Shown here: piece by piece, positions 38,652 to 46,297 of the stretch | Position numbering within the stretch: position 1 is the first letter of the stretch | How the letters are laid out: each line of letters opens with the position of its first letter | NCBI GenBank assembly: GCA_003550275.1 | Contig: QXCW01000002.1 | Span: 3,037,501 to 3,101,500 of the forward strand | Origin: Flavobacteriaceae bacterium MAR_2010_72 | GTDB lineage: Bacteria > Bacteroidota > Bacteroidia > Flavobacteriales > Flavobacteriaceae | Reading direction: 5' to 3' | DNA: 64,000 nt | Made by a program: the position numbers and the translations under genes | The notes under the pieces: generated by a model | Told to the model about the DNA's origin: nothing | What the model saw: the letters and a program-made list of their open reading frames with translations, nothing else | Database searches by the model: none

Positions 38652-39116
38652 TTAAAATTTTATTATCACTTGTGCTTCCAAAATAGCGTCATACGCTAAT
38701 TCTATTTGTTTTTTTACTGTAACTTTTCCCTTGCCTACAGGTTTTGGTTCTCTTGTTTTCCACTCTAACACGATCCCTTCGGCATTTGTTTTAGTTAGCA
38801 TGGCTTCCAATTGTTGCCCATCTTGGGTTTTTACATTTAAAATCCTACCAACATTCTTTTTATACTGTCTTGGGTTTTTGAATGGAGTAGTTGCTCCAGC
38901 AGAGGTGACTTCGATAGAAAAATCTTCTTCTTCTCTATCTATATTGTGTTCAATTGCCCTGCTTATAAACATACAATCTTCCACTAAAACCCCATTATCA
39001 CCATCAATCACAATGGTAATAGCATTACTCTCTGAAATTTTTAAGTCTATCAAAAATAGATCTGGTCTTTCAGCCAGCCCGTTTTCCAATAACTCTTTTA
39101 CTTTGTTCTTAAACAT
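38652..39116 (-). CDS. rimP: Ribosome maturation factor RimP
   Basis: Assists assembly of the 30S subunit. The 154 aa protein has the two expected domains: an N-terminal alpha/beta part with VIDGDNGVLVEDCMFISRAIE and a C-terminal SH3-like barrel. The length is normal. It opens the rimP-nusA-infB operon and starts only 2 bases after the stop of a 16-codon leader ORF that overlaps a terminator-like hairpin, so its expression is probably controlled in the leader. Confidence 0.95.
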   Translation of the reverse strand: MFKNKVKELLENGLAERPDLFLIDLKISESNAITIVIDGDNGVLVEDCMFISRAIEHNIDREEEDFSIEVTSAGATTPFKNPRQYKKNVGRILNVKTQDGQQLEAMLTKTNAEGIVLEWKTREPKPVGKGKVTVKKQIELAYDAILEAQVIIKF

Positions 39117-39118
39117 TT

Positions 39119-39169
39119 TTAGTATAAAAAGAGGGGACTTTCATGTCCCCTCGTATTTTCTTTTTTCAT
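39119..39169 (-). CDS. Possible rimP leader peptide ORF (16 codons)
   Basis: ATG at 39167-39169 opens the frame MKKENTRGHESPLFLY and stops with TAA 2 bases before the rimP ATG. It starts about 10 bases after the -7 element, near the likely transcription start. Codons 7-13 (RGHESPL) are encoded by the stem-loop itself, so translating ribosomes would disrupt the hairpin. That is the layout of a translated attenuator leader. Whether it is translated is unknown, and 16 codons can arise by chance. Confidence 0.4.
   Translation of the reverse strand: MKKENTRGHESPLFLY
39126..39152 (-). promoter_or_regulatory. Attenuator-like hairpin in the rimP-nusA-infB leader
   Basis: Perfect 8-bp inverted repeat GAGGGGAC / GTCCCCTC (39145-39152 with 39131-39138) with a 6-base loop ATGAAA, followed on the minus strand by TTTTT: the form of an intrinsic terminator, but 10 bases in front of rimP rather than after a gene. 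The promoter lies only about 30 bases upstream. Attenuation of the operon is inferred. Confidence 0.7.
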
Positions 39170-39179
39170 ACAACGGGTG

Positions 39180-39187
39180 CAAATATA
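39180..39187 (-). promoter_or_regulatory. Promoter -7 element of rimP-nusA-infB
   Basis: Minus-strand TATATTTG matches TAnnTTTG, with a TTG about 21 bases upstream. Transcription from here would give a leader of about 55 bases holding the short ORF and the hairpin. Confidence 0.65.
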
Positions 39188-39269
39188 CAACATTTAAATT
39201 TATTTTCACAATCAGAACTTTGTCGATTTTTATTCTTAACTTTAAAGTACATAGAAACCTACAATAGTC

Positions 39270-40094
39270 ATGAAAAAAATACTTGTTCCCACCGATTTTT
39301 CCAAAACTGCGGAGCATGCATTAAAAGTAGCTGCGCAATTAGCAAAAACCTATGATTTTGAGATTTATTTATTACATCTCCTAGAACTTCCTTTACAAGA
39401 AGTTGATCCTATGAATGCGCATAGCGAGCTCCCTGAAGCTATGTTTTTCATGAAATTGGCGCATCAAAAATTTGAAGATCTTATGGCTAAAGATTTTTTA
39501 GAAGGAATTAAAGTTCATGAAACTATTAAGGCAGACAGTTCTTTCAGTGGTATTATTGATAAATGCCATGAATTGAATATTGATTTTATTGTTATGGGAT
39601 CACACGGTGTTAGTGGTCTCAAGGAATTATTTATTGGTTCTAATGCTGAAAAAGTGGTAAGAACTTCAGATATTCCTGTACTGGTTGTGAAAAAATCACT
39701 TGAGGATTTCCATGTTTATGATTTTGTATTTGCTTCCAACTTCAAAAAAGAATGCAAACACACTTATAAGCAAGCTATTGAATTTGCCAGACTATTTGAT
39801 GCCAAAATACATTTGTTAATGGTAAATACGGCGAGTAAGTTTATTACCTCTAAAGATGCAAAAGCCAGGATATTGGATTTTATAAAAAATACCCAGTTTG
39901 AAAATTACAGCATCAATATTTATAATGACAAAAGTGTTGAAGCCGGCATTTTAAACTTCGCAAGTGAAATTGATGCTGATTTAATAGGTATTAGTACTTA
40001 TGGACGACAAGGTCTAGCACATTTTTTCAGTAGCAATATTAGTGAAGATCTCGTGAATCATGCCCAACGGCCGGTAATGACATTTAAAATTTGA
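39270..40094 (+). CDS. Universal stress protein, tandem UspA domains
   Basis: A 274 aa cytoplasmic protein with two UspA-like folds. The first (about 1-147) has the ATP-binding signature GSHGVSGLKELFIGSNAEKV and ends in SDIPVLVVK. The second (about 148-274) has a degenerate version, GISTYGRQGLAHFFSSNISED, and ends RPVMTF. Nucleotide binding is thus expected mainly in the first domain. It is divergent from rimP and appears to be a single-gene unit; its promoter is not clear. The physiological role of this family member is unknown. Confidence 0.88.
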   Translation: MKKILVPTDFSKTAEHALKVAAQLAKTYDFEIYLLHLLELPLQEVDPMNAHSELPEAMFFMKLAHQKFEDLMAKDFLEGIKVHETIKADSSFSGIIDKCHELNIDFIVMGSHGVSGLKELFIGSNAEKVVRTSDIPVLVVKKSLEDFHVYDFVFASNFKKECKHTYKQAIEFARLFDAKIHLLMVNTASKFITSKDAKARILDFIKNTQFENYSINIYNDKSVEAGILNFASEIDADLIGISTYGRQGLAHFFSSNISEDLVNHAQRPVMTFKI

Positions 40095-40144
40095 TATAAC
40101 CCTCCTTTTATTGGGATTTTCAAATTCATAAAGGCTTTATAATT

Positions 40145-40208
40145 CTAAACAAAAAATCCCGATCAAAACAACGATCAGGACTTCAAATTTTGTTGGCCTA
40201 CTAGGGCT
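40145..40208. repeat. Partial copy of tRNA-Gln 3' end plus terminator
   Basis: About 64 bases that repeat 40258-40322 with few differences. The copy contains the terminator hairpin and the last 17 or so bases of the tRNA-Gln gene (TTGGCCTACTAGGGCT on the plus strand), then departs from the tRNA. It is a tandem partial duplication with an offset of about 113 bases. Confidence 0.8.
40157..40180 (-). terminator. Second (outer) terminator downstream of tRNA-Gln
   Basis: Minus-strand stem TCCTGATC / GATCGGGA with a 7-8 base loop followed by a T run. It is the duplicated copy of the hairpin at 40270-40293. Confidence 0.65.
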
Positions 40209-40257
40209 TCCCTCGTCAGCGCTCGGGATAAACTTCTCGCCCAAACACATCTAAACT

Positions 40258-40322
40258 TAAACAAAAAAATCCCGACCAAAACAATGATCAGGACTTCAAA
40301 ATTTTGTTGGCCTACTAGGGCT
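40258..40322. repeat. Second direct-repeat unit, including the tRNA-Gln 3' end
   Basis: The copy attached to the complete tRNA gene. It matches 40145-40208 except for a few substitutions and one- or two-base length changes in A runs. Confidence 0.8.
40270..40293 (-). terminator. Terminator directly downstream of tRNA-Gln
   Basis: Minus-strand stem TCCTGATC / GGTCGGGA (two G-T pairs), short loop, then a run of seven T. It lies 14 bases after the tRNA 3' end. Confidence 0.75.
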
Positions 40323-40379
40323 CGAACCTAGACTCTTCTGGACCAAAACCAGACGTGTTGCCAGTTACACCATAGGCCA
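40307..40379 (-). tRNA. tRNA-Gln (anticodon UUG)
   Basis: Folds as a standard cloverleaf on the minus strand: acceptor stem TGGCCTA / TAGGCCA, anticodon stem TCTGG / CCAGA with loop TTTTGGT giving anticodon TTG (glutamine), and T arm CTAGG TTCGAAC CCTAG. About 73 bases with an A discriminator; CCA is not encoded. It has a strong promoter upstream and a terminator downstream, so it is a single-tRNA transcript. Confidence 0.95.
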
Positions 40380-40396
40380 ATCTCTAAATGAGGATG

Positions 40397-40427
40397 CAAA
40401 TTTAGTACAAAGTTTTATTTGCACAAA
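40397..40427 (-). promoter_or_regulatory. Promoter of tRNA-Gln
   Basis: Minus strand: TTTG (40424-40427), 19-base spacer, TAAATTTG (40397-40404). An exact match to the Bacteroidota consensus, 17 bases before the tRNA. The rest of the 437-base gap (40095-40531) holds only the repeats described here and a TATATTTA near 40485-40492 that may serve the next gene. Confidence 0.75.
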
Positions 40428-40531
40428 TTATTTCTCCAAAAATAATCCAAAAAGCTTAACGTTAACTTAAAAACATTAGGGGTTTATATATTTATTAGTA
40501 AATTCGCTCGCAATAATATGTAACATAACTT

Positions 40532-43500
40532 ATGACACATTTCAACTTCAAGAAATGGAACACCATAATTGGATGGTTTGTTTTCCTTGTAGCACTTATT
40601 GTATATGGGCTAACCATCGAACCAACGGTTAGTTTTTGGGATGCTGGAGAGTATATTTTAACCTCATCCAAATTACAGGTTGGTCATCCTCCTGGAGCAC
40701 CATTATTCCAAATGATAGGTGCTTTTTTCTCGCTTTTCGCATTTGAACCTACTCAAATTGGGATGATGCTTAATATGATGAGTGCTGTAGCTAGTGCCTT
40801 CACCATTTTATTCATGTTTTGGACAGTTACTATATTATTACGTAAACTTATCGGGAAAGCTGAAGATCTTTCCAAAAATGAAGCAATAACTATATTGGGT
40901 AGTGGTCTTGTTGGAAGTTTGGCTTTTACCTTTACTGATTCATTTTGGTTCAACGCGGTTGAAACCGAAGTGTATGCTATGGCAACTTTAATCATGGCCT
41001 TAATGTTTTGGCTAGGTTTGCGCTGGGAACAGGATATGAATACACCAAGAGGCAACAAATGGTTAATTCTAATTGCCTTCGTTATTGGGCTTTCGTTTGG
41101 AGTCCATTTTATGGGTTTGTTGACCATTCCTGCATTAGGCCTTATCTATTACTTTAAAAATTACGAACAGCTCACGGTTAAGAATTTCATTATAGCCAAT
41201 GTGGTTTCGGTGTCTATTCTTCTTTTTATTTTTAAATTATTACTTCCATCAACCTTAAAATTATTTGGTTATTTGGAGGTGTTCTTTGTGAATGAAATTG
41301 GACTTCCTTTTAACTCTGGAACTATCATCGCTGGGCTTCTTGTTATTTTAGCCTTTTATTTTGGCCTACGTTATACCAAACATAAAAATTATGTTCACGC
41401 CAATACTTTGGTCCTTTGCCTAATGTTTATTTTTATAGGATTCTCATCTTGGATGATGTTGCCCATACGGGCCAATGCCAATGTAATTATTAATGAAAAT
41501 AATCCTGCAAGTGCAAGAGAGCTATTAGCCTATTATAATCTTGAACAATATCCGGAAACCCACTTATTCTATGGCCCACAATTCACTGAAATCTATTCTG
41601 GTGCTGATGAGAACCAACCATTTGTAGATGACAAACCTAAATATGAAAAAAATCATGAAACAGGCAAGTATGTAATTGTTAATGATTGGAAAAACTCCAA
41701 ACAAAATTATAACCATAAGCATGCTTCCATTTTACCGCGTATGTGGAGTACAGAGCATGCCGAAAATTATATGATGTTTACTGGATTGATCGATTTTAAG
41801 ATCAAACCAGAGTACCAAATGCAAAACGAACTGCGCTCTTTGGTTAACGATTTTAAATCAAGGGTTGCCCGAGGTGAAATAGATTATGAAGACTATAACA
41901 GCTTTTTGAAAACTTACGGACAGTCATATCTAGATGTTGAAAAACCTGCCTTTATGGATAATATCATGTACATGTTCCAATATCAGCTTGGCTATATGTA
42001 CTGGCGCTATTTTATGTGGAATTTTGTCGGGCGACAAAATGATATTCAAGGAAAGTATGATAATCTTAACGGTAACTGGATTAGTGGCATCAAACCTATT
42101 GACGAATGGCACCTTGGAATGTCACAAGATAATTTACCTAGCGACGTCAAAAATAATAAAGCACGAAACACCTATTTCTTCCTACCTTTAATATTAGGAC
42201 TGCTTGGGTTCTTCTTTTTGTTCAAAAAGAACCCTAAATTGTTTTGGACCATGCTTGTATTTTTCCTGTTTACAGGAGTGGCAATTCAATTTTATACTAA
42301 TGTAAGACCCTTTGAGCCACGAGAGCGTGATTATTCGGTGGTAGGATCGTTTTACGTTTTTGCCATTTGGATTGGATTTGGTGTATACGCCATTTATGAT
42401 TTCTTGAAGGCCTTTTCAAAATCCAAATTATTACCGCCTGCTATAACTCTTGCTTGTTTAATTTTAGTGCCTGGTATTTTAGCAGCCAACAATTGGGATG
42501 ATCATAACAGGTCTGGCAGATATACTGCTAATGCAATGGCGAGAAAATATCTAGAATCCTGTGCTCCAAACGCGATTTTGTTTACCATTGGGGACAATGA
42601 CAGTTTCCCGTTATGGTATTTACAGGAAATTGAAGGTGTTCGCACCGACGTGCGTGTTGTCAACACTAGTCTTTTTCAAACCGACTGGTATATTGATCAA
42701 ATGAAGCGAAAAGCCTACGAAAGCGACCCGATTCCTTCACAACTTACACACGACCAATATAAATTTGGAACACGTGATTATCTCATGCTGCGTGAGATTA
42801 CCCAAGACACGATGAACATTAAGGATTTAATGAATTTTGTGAGCAATGATGATCCACGATATAAGCTTAAGTTTTTGTTACAACGTGAAAACGAAGATAT
42901 TAGTTACTACCCTAATTACCTTTTAAATTCCAATTATATACCCACACGACATATTCGGGTTCCTGTGGATTCGGCAGCCGTAATTAAAAACGGAATTGTA
43001 AACCCAAAAGATGCTGATAAAATAGAGCCTTATTTAGATCTCACTATCGGAAATTCGGTTTATAAAAACCGTTTGCTGATGTTAGATATCATCGCTAACA
43101 ACAATTGGGAGCGTCCAATCTATTTTTCTGGTGGAAGTTTTGGTGACGACGACTATATCTGGATGAAAAATTACCTTCAGTTAGATGGCTTGTGTTATAA
43201 ATTAGTTCCCATTAAAACGCCTGTTAGCAAAGCAAATCCGTTTGATATGGGACGTGTTGATAGTGACTTGATGTATGAAAAAGTAATGTCCTGGGATTGG
43301 GGCAATAGTGGCAGTCCAGATATTTATCATGATGTAGAAACACGAAAAAATGGAATCACCTACAGAGGTAATTTAGCAAGGCTGATTGAACAGTTAATCA
43401 ATGAAGATAAATATGAAAAGGCAGAACAAATAGCCGATTTGGCTATGGATAATATGCCTGTTGATTATTTTGGATATTATACACTATTAGAGCCTTATAT

Positions 43501-43846
43501 TAGTGCCTATTACGAAGTTGGTGCTTCAGAAAAAGGCCGTAAATTATACAAGGATGTTTCTAAAAAATATCAAGAGAACTTAACTTATTATAGTGGACTT
43601 ACTATTAAAAATCAAGAAAAGTACATTAGTGAAATTGTTACCGATATTGAACGTTACCGCGGTCTAGTCGATTTACTTGTAGTTTATGGTGATAAGGATT
43701 TTGCACTTGAAGAGACGAAAAAATTCAACGATTATTTACGGCTTTTCAGGCATTTTACAGGAGAATCTGTTGAAGATGAAACGCCATTAAATGATAGAGA
43801 TATTGCTAAAGACACCATTGATAGTATTATACAGGCTCAAGAATAG
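40532..43846 (+). CDS. DUF2723 family membrane protein (putative protein O-glycosyltransferase)
   Basis: A 1104 aa protein. The N-terminal part (about 1-330) and the segment around 545-660 hold some twelve membrane helices; the conserved DUF2723 start is EPTVSFWDAGEYILTSSKLQVGHPPGAP, with acidic residues where GT-C enzymes bind metal or lipid-sugar. The C-terminal 400 residues are soluble and end in a TPR-like helical region. DUF2723 belongs to the GT-C superfamily, and the eukaryotic relative TMEM260 is a protein O-mannosyltransferase. A role in O-glycosylation of exported proteins is inference. It is followed after 6 bases by a polysaccharide deacetylase gene. Confidence 0.85.
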   Translation: MTHFNFKKWNTIIGWFVFLVALIVYGLTIEPTVSFWDAGEYILTSSKLQVGHPPGAPLFQMIGAFFSLFAFEPTQIGMMLNMMSAVASAFTILFMFWTVTILLRKLIGKAEDLSKNEAITILGSGLVGSLAFTFTDSFWFNAVETEVYAMATLIMALMFWLGLRWEQDMNTPRGNKWLILIAFVIGLSFGVHFMGLLTIPALGLIYYFKNYEQLTVKNFIIANVVSVSILLFIFKLLLPSTLKLFGYLEVFFVNEIGLPFNSGTIIAGLLVILAFYFGLRYTKHKNYVHANTLVLCLMFIFIGFSSWMMLPIRANANVIINENNPASARELLAYYNLEQYPETHLFYGPQFTEIYSGADENQPFVDDKPKYEKNHETGKYVIVNDWKNSKQNYNHKHASILPRMWSTEHAENYMMFTGLIDFKIKPEYQMQNELRSLVNDFKSRVARGEIDYEDYNSFLKTYGQSYLDVEKPAFMDNIMYMFQYQLGYMYWRYFMWNFVGRQNDIQGKYDNLNGNWISGIKPIDEWHLGMSQDNLPSDVKNNKARNTYFFLPLILGLLGFFFLFKKNPKLFWTMLVFFLFTGVAIQFYTNVRPFEPRERDYSVVGSFYVFAIWIGFGVYAIYDFLKAFSKSKLLPPAITLACLILVPGILAANNWDDHNRSGRYTANAMARKYLESCAPNAILFTIGDNDSFPLWYLQEIEGVRTDVRVVNTSLFQTDWYIDQMKRKAYESDPIPSQLTHDQYKFGTRDYLMLREITQDTMNIKDLMNFVSNDDPRYKLKFLLQRENEDISYYPNYLLNSNYIPTRHIRVPVDSAAVIKNGIVNPKDADKIEPYLDLTIGNSVYKNRLLMLDIIANNNWERPIYFSGGSFGDDDYIWMKNYLQLDGLCYKLVPIKTPVSKANPFDMGRVDSDLMYEKVMSWDWGNSGSPDIYHDVETRKNGITYRGNLARLIEQLINEDKYEKAEQIADLAMDNMPVDYFGYYTLLEPYISAYYEVGASEKGRKLYKDVSKKYQENLTYYSGLTIKNQEKYISEIVTDIERYRGLVDLLVVYGDKDFALEETKKFNDYLRLFRHFTGESVEDETPLNDRDIAKDTIDSIIQAQE

Positions 43847-43852
43847 TGTATT

Positions 43853-44494
43853 GTGAAACTTACACCTACCAAAACCCCTTTTGTGGTTAAAAAAATGTTT
43901 CCCGACTATGTTTGGGAAATTAATACTGCAAAAAAAGAATTGTTTTTAACCTTTGATGATGGCCCGACTCCAGAGGTTACCCCATGGGTATTAGATCAGT
44001 TGAAACGCTTTAATGCTAAAGCCACTTTTTTCTGTATTGGTGCAAATATTGAAAAGCATCCAGAAATTTTTAAACGCATTATGGAAGAAGGTCATAGTAT
44101 TGGTAATCATACCCAAAACCATATTAAAGGCTGGAAAACTAAAACCAAAGCCTATTTAGAAAACGTGCTTGAAGCGCAAAAAACAATAGCTGATCAAACA
44201 TCAAATCACATAAATCATTTTAGACCACCCTATGGTCAAATCAAACCTAAACAAGGCAAAAAACTTATGGCTTTAGGTTATAAAATTGTGATGTGGGATG
44301 TGTTATCCTTTGATTGGGACAAAGGAATCTCTAACGAAGACTGTTTAAATCAAGTGATTTCAAAAAGCAAAGCTGGAAGTATTGTTGTTTTTCACGACAG
44401 CGTAAAGGCTTCAAATAATATGACCTATGCATTGCCTAAAGTTTTGGAGTATTACTCAAAACAAGGGTTTTTATTTAAAGCTATTGAATCTTAA
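43853..44494 (+). CDS. Polysaccharide deacetylase (NodB homology)
   Basis: A 213 aa carbohydrate esterase family 4 protein. The metal and catalytic motifs are present: LTFDDGPTPE (Asp pair), HSIGNHTQNH (two His), FRPPYGQ, and VVFHDS near the end. It removes acetyl groups from N-acetylated sugars in peptidoglycan or surface polysaccharide in this family. No signal peptide is seen, and translation begins at GTG. It is 6 bases after the DUF2723 gene and its stop overlaps the convergent thioredoxin-like gene by 4 bases. Confidence 0.9.
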   Translation: MKLTPTKTPFVVKKMFPDYVWEINTAKKELFLTFDDGPTPEVTPWVLDQLKRFNAKATFFCIGANIEKHPEIFKRIMEEGHSIGNHTQNHIKGWKTKTKAYLENVLEAQKTIADQTSNHINHFRPPYGQIKPKQGKKLMALGYKIVMWDVLSFDWDKGISNEDCLNQVISKSKAGSIVVFHDSVKASNNMTYALPKVLEYYSKQGFLFKAIES

Positions 44495-44787
44495 ATATAC
44501 TCCTGAATTATCCCAATGAGAGTATTGGCATCTTGTTCACCACTATGGCGCCATTTCATTTCACCATCCTTGTAAATAATAAGCGTAGGCAGACCCTTTA
44601 CACGAAGGGCTTCGGCTAACTCTTTATTTTTATCAACATCAATTTTGATCACTTTGGCTTTATCGCCTAAAGCCGCCGCCACATCTCTTAACACAGGATG
44701 CATTGCGGTAGATTGTTCATTCCATTCTGTAAAAAAATCCAACAGCACTGGAATATCAACATCTATGAGTTCCCCAAATTTTGACAT
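44491..44787 (-). CDS. Thioredoxin-fold protein without redox cysteines
   Basis: A 98 aa protein that follows thioredoxin along its whole length: LLDFFTEW, then helix PVLRDVAAALG, strand VIKIDVDKN, the cis-proline loop GLPTLIIYKDG, and a final helix. Where thioredoxin has WCGPC it has W22-N-E-Q-S26, so both cysteines are missing and disulfide exchange is not possible. There is no signal peptide, so it is probably cytoplasmic. It is a single-gene unit between a deacetylase and a metallophosphoesterase. A chaperone-like or binding role is possible; the function is unknown. Confidence 0.85.
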   Translation of the reverse strand: MSKFGELIDVDIPVLLDFFTEWNEQSTAMHPVLRDVAAALGDKAKVIKIDVDKNKELAEALRVKGLPTLIIYKDGEMKWRHSGEQDANTLIGIIQEYI

Positions 44788-44930
44788 ACATTAATGTTTT
44801 AAGTCAAATGTTTCAATACAAACCTACGTAATTTTTTTGTATTTTACTTTAAGTCACTCACTCTAGTAGGTTCACGATGATTGTAGTATAAAAATAATCA
44901 ATTTTAGGTACATTAAAAAATTTCTTACAA

Positions 44931-46160
44931 TCAAGCTGGCTTTGAACCTTTTTTAAGTGTTATTACTGAAATTTCAGGCCAAATTCCAACTCTTCCCGGA
45001 TATCCTAAATACCCAAAACCTCTGTTCACGTTCAAGTATTCTCCATTAGTTTCATAAATGCCCGCCCAATGTTTGTAACGCCATTCTACAGGACTCCACT
45101 TAACCCAACCTGGAATTTCTATACCAAATTGCATCCCATGGGTATGTCCGCTTAAGGTGAGATGATAATGGTTCTCATCTTTGGTGACCACCTCATCCCA
45201 ATGACTAGGATCATGGCTCAATAGGATCTTGAAATCATTAGGAACAACTCCCTCTGATGCCTTTTTCAAGTCTCCTGCTTTTTTAAAACCTCCTTTACCC
45301 CAATTTTCTACTCCTATTAAGGCTAATCGCTGCCCATTTCTCTCAATAAATCGGCTGTCATTCAAAAGTAGCTCAAAGCCCATTTCCTTTTGGATTTGCT
45401 TTAAATCTTCAAGGTTTTGCTTTTTATCTGCTTCAGATTTCCAAGACACATAATCTCCATAATCATGATTTCCAAAAATGGAATAAATACCGTCCTTGGC
45501 CGACAAGCTTCCAAAAAGCGATTTCCATGGCTCCATTTCAGATGCTTTATTATTCACAAGATCGCCTGTAAACAAAATCAAATCAGACTGTTGGGCTTTT
45601 ATAAGTTCAACGCCGTAATTAATTTTTTCTCGGTTATCAAAACTTCCAGAATGTATATCACTTATTTGAGTGATTTGATATCCATCGAAGGCTTCTGGCA
45701 AGTCTTCAAAATGAAGCGTATACTTTAACACTCTGTAATTGTATTTACCCCTATACATGCCGTACAATAATGACGTAAAAGGTATGGCTGCTAACCCTAA
45801 TGCTATCTGACTGACGAATTTTCGGCGTGACGGCAAATAAAAGATGTCTTTTGTAGTCACTAATCTATCATATAAACCTAAACAAATTCGGATTACATCT
45901 TCAATAAAAAGAATGGGAACCAATACAAGATTTAAGGATAAAAACGTCAATAAAAAACCTAAAGCATAGCTCTTACTAGGAGAAAGGACACGTCCTTCTG
46001 AAGGCGACAAAAACTGATACATAAAATTGCTAATCACTAAAACAGCCAAAACGATAAACACGTAATGAACCCAGTTATATTTAGTAACTGTTTTGATAGC
46101 TTGAAAACCGTAAAAACTTAATAGAAAGTATATGATTATAAAAATAATCCAACGTGACAT
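44931..46160 (-). CDS. Membrane-anchored metallophosphoesterase
   Basis: A 409 aa protein with about four N-terminal membrane helices (roughly 3-23, 31-50, 67-88 and 118-138) and a calcineurin-like phosphoesterase domain from residue 150. The dimetal motifs are all present: SDIHSG, TGDLVNN, GNHDYG, LSHDPSH and SGHTHG. It resembles the YkuE/YaeI group that acts on lipid-linked phosphates, but the substrate here is not known. It is transcribed alone; the 142 bases up to the thioredoxin-like gene carry no feature I can name. Confidence 0.9.
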   Translation of the reverse strand: MSRWIIFIIIYFLLSFYGFQAIKTVTKYNWVHYVFIVLAVLVISNFMYQFLSPSEGRVLSPSKSYALGFLLTFLSLNLVLVPILFIEDVIRICLGLYDRLVTTKDIFYLPSRRKFVSQIALGLAAIPFTSLLYGMYRGKYNYRVLKYTLHFEDLPEAFDGYQITQISDIHSGSFDNREKINYGVELIKAQQSDLILFTGDLVNNKASEMEPWKSLFGSLSAKDGIYSIFGNHDYGDYVSWKSEADKKQNLEDLKQIQKEMGFELLLNDSRFIERNGQRLALIGVENWGKGGFKKAGDLKKASEGVVPNDFKILLSHDPSHWDEVVTKDENHYHLTLSGHTHGMQFGIEIPGWVKWSPVEWRYKHWAGIYETNGEYLNVNRGFGYLGYPGRVGIWPEISVITLKKGSKPA

Positions 46161-46297
46161 AGATGCAATTTTTCCAAATATAAAGTAATTTAAAATCTTT
46201 AATGAATTTCAATTTACAATTAACGATACCTTAAGATTTGCTATCTTTCAATCCCGATTCATTGATTCAAAAAATATAGTTAATAGTATACGATAGT

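Noticed and set aside
38329-39267. Plus-strand frames of 108 and 178 codons opposite nusA and rimP.
   Set aside because: Antisense shadows of well-supported genes; the 178-codon frame also runs across the rimP leader and promoter.
40145-40379. An integrated mobile element between tRNA-Gln direct repeats.
   Set aside because: The repeats are only about 113 bases apart and enclose no integrase or cargo; at most a scar, so reported as a repeat only.
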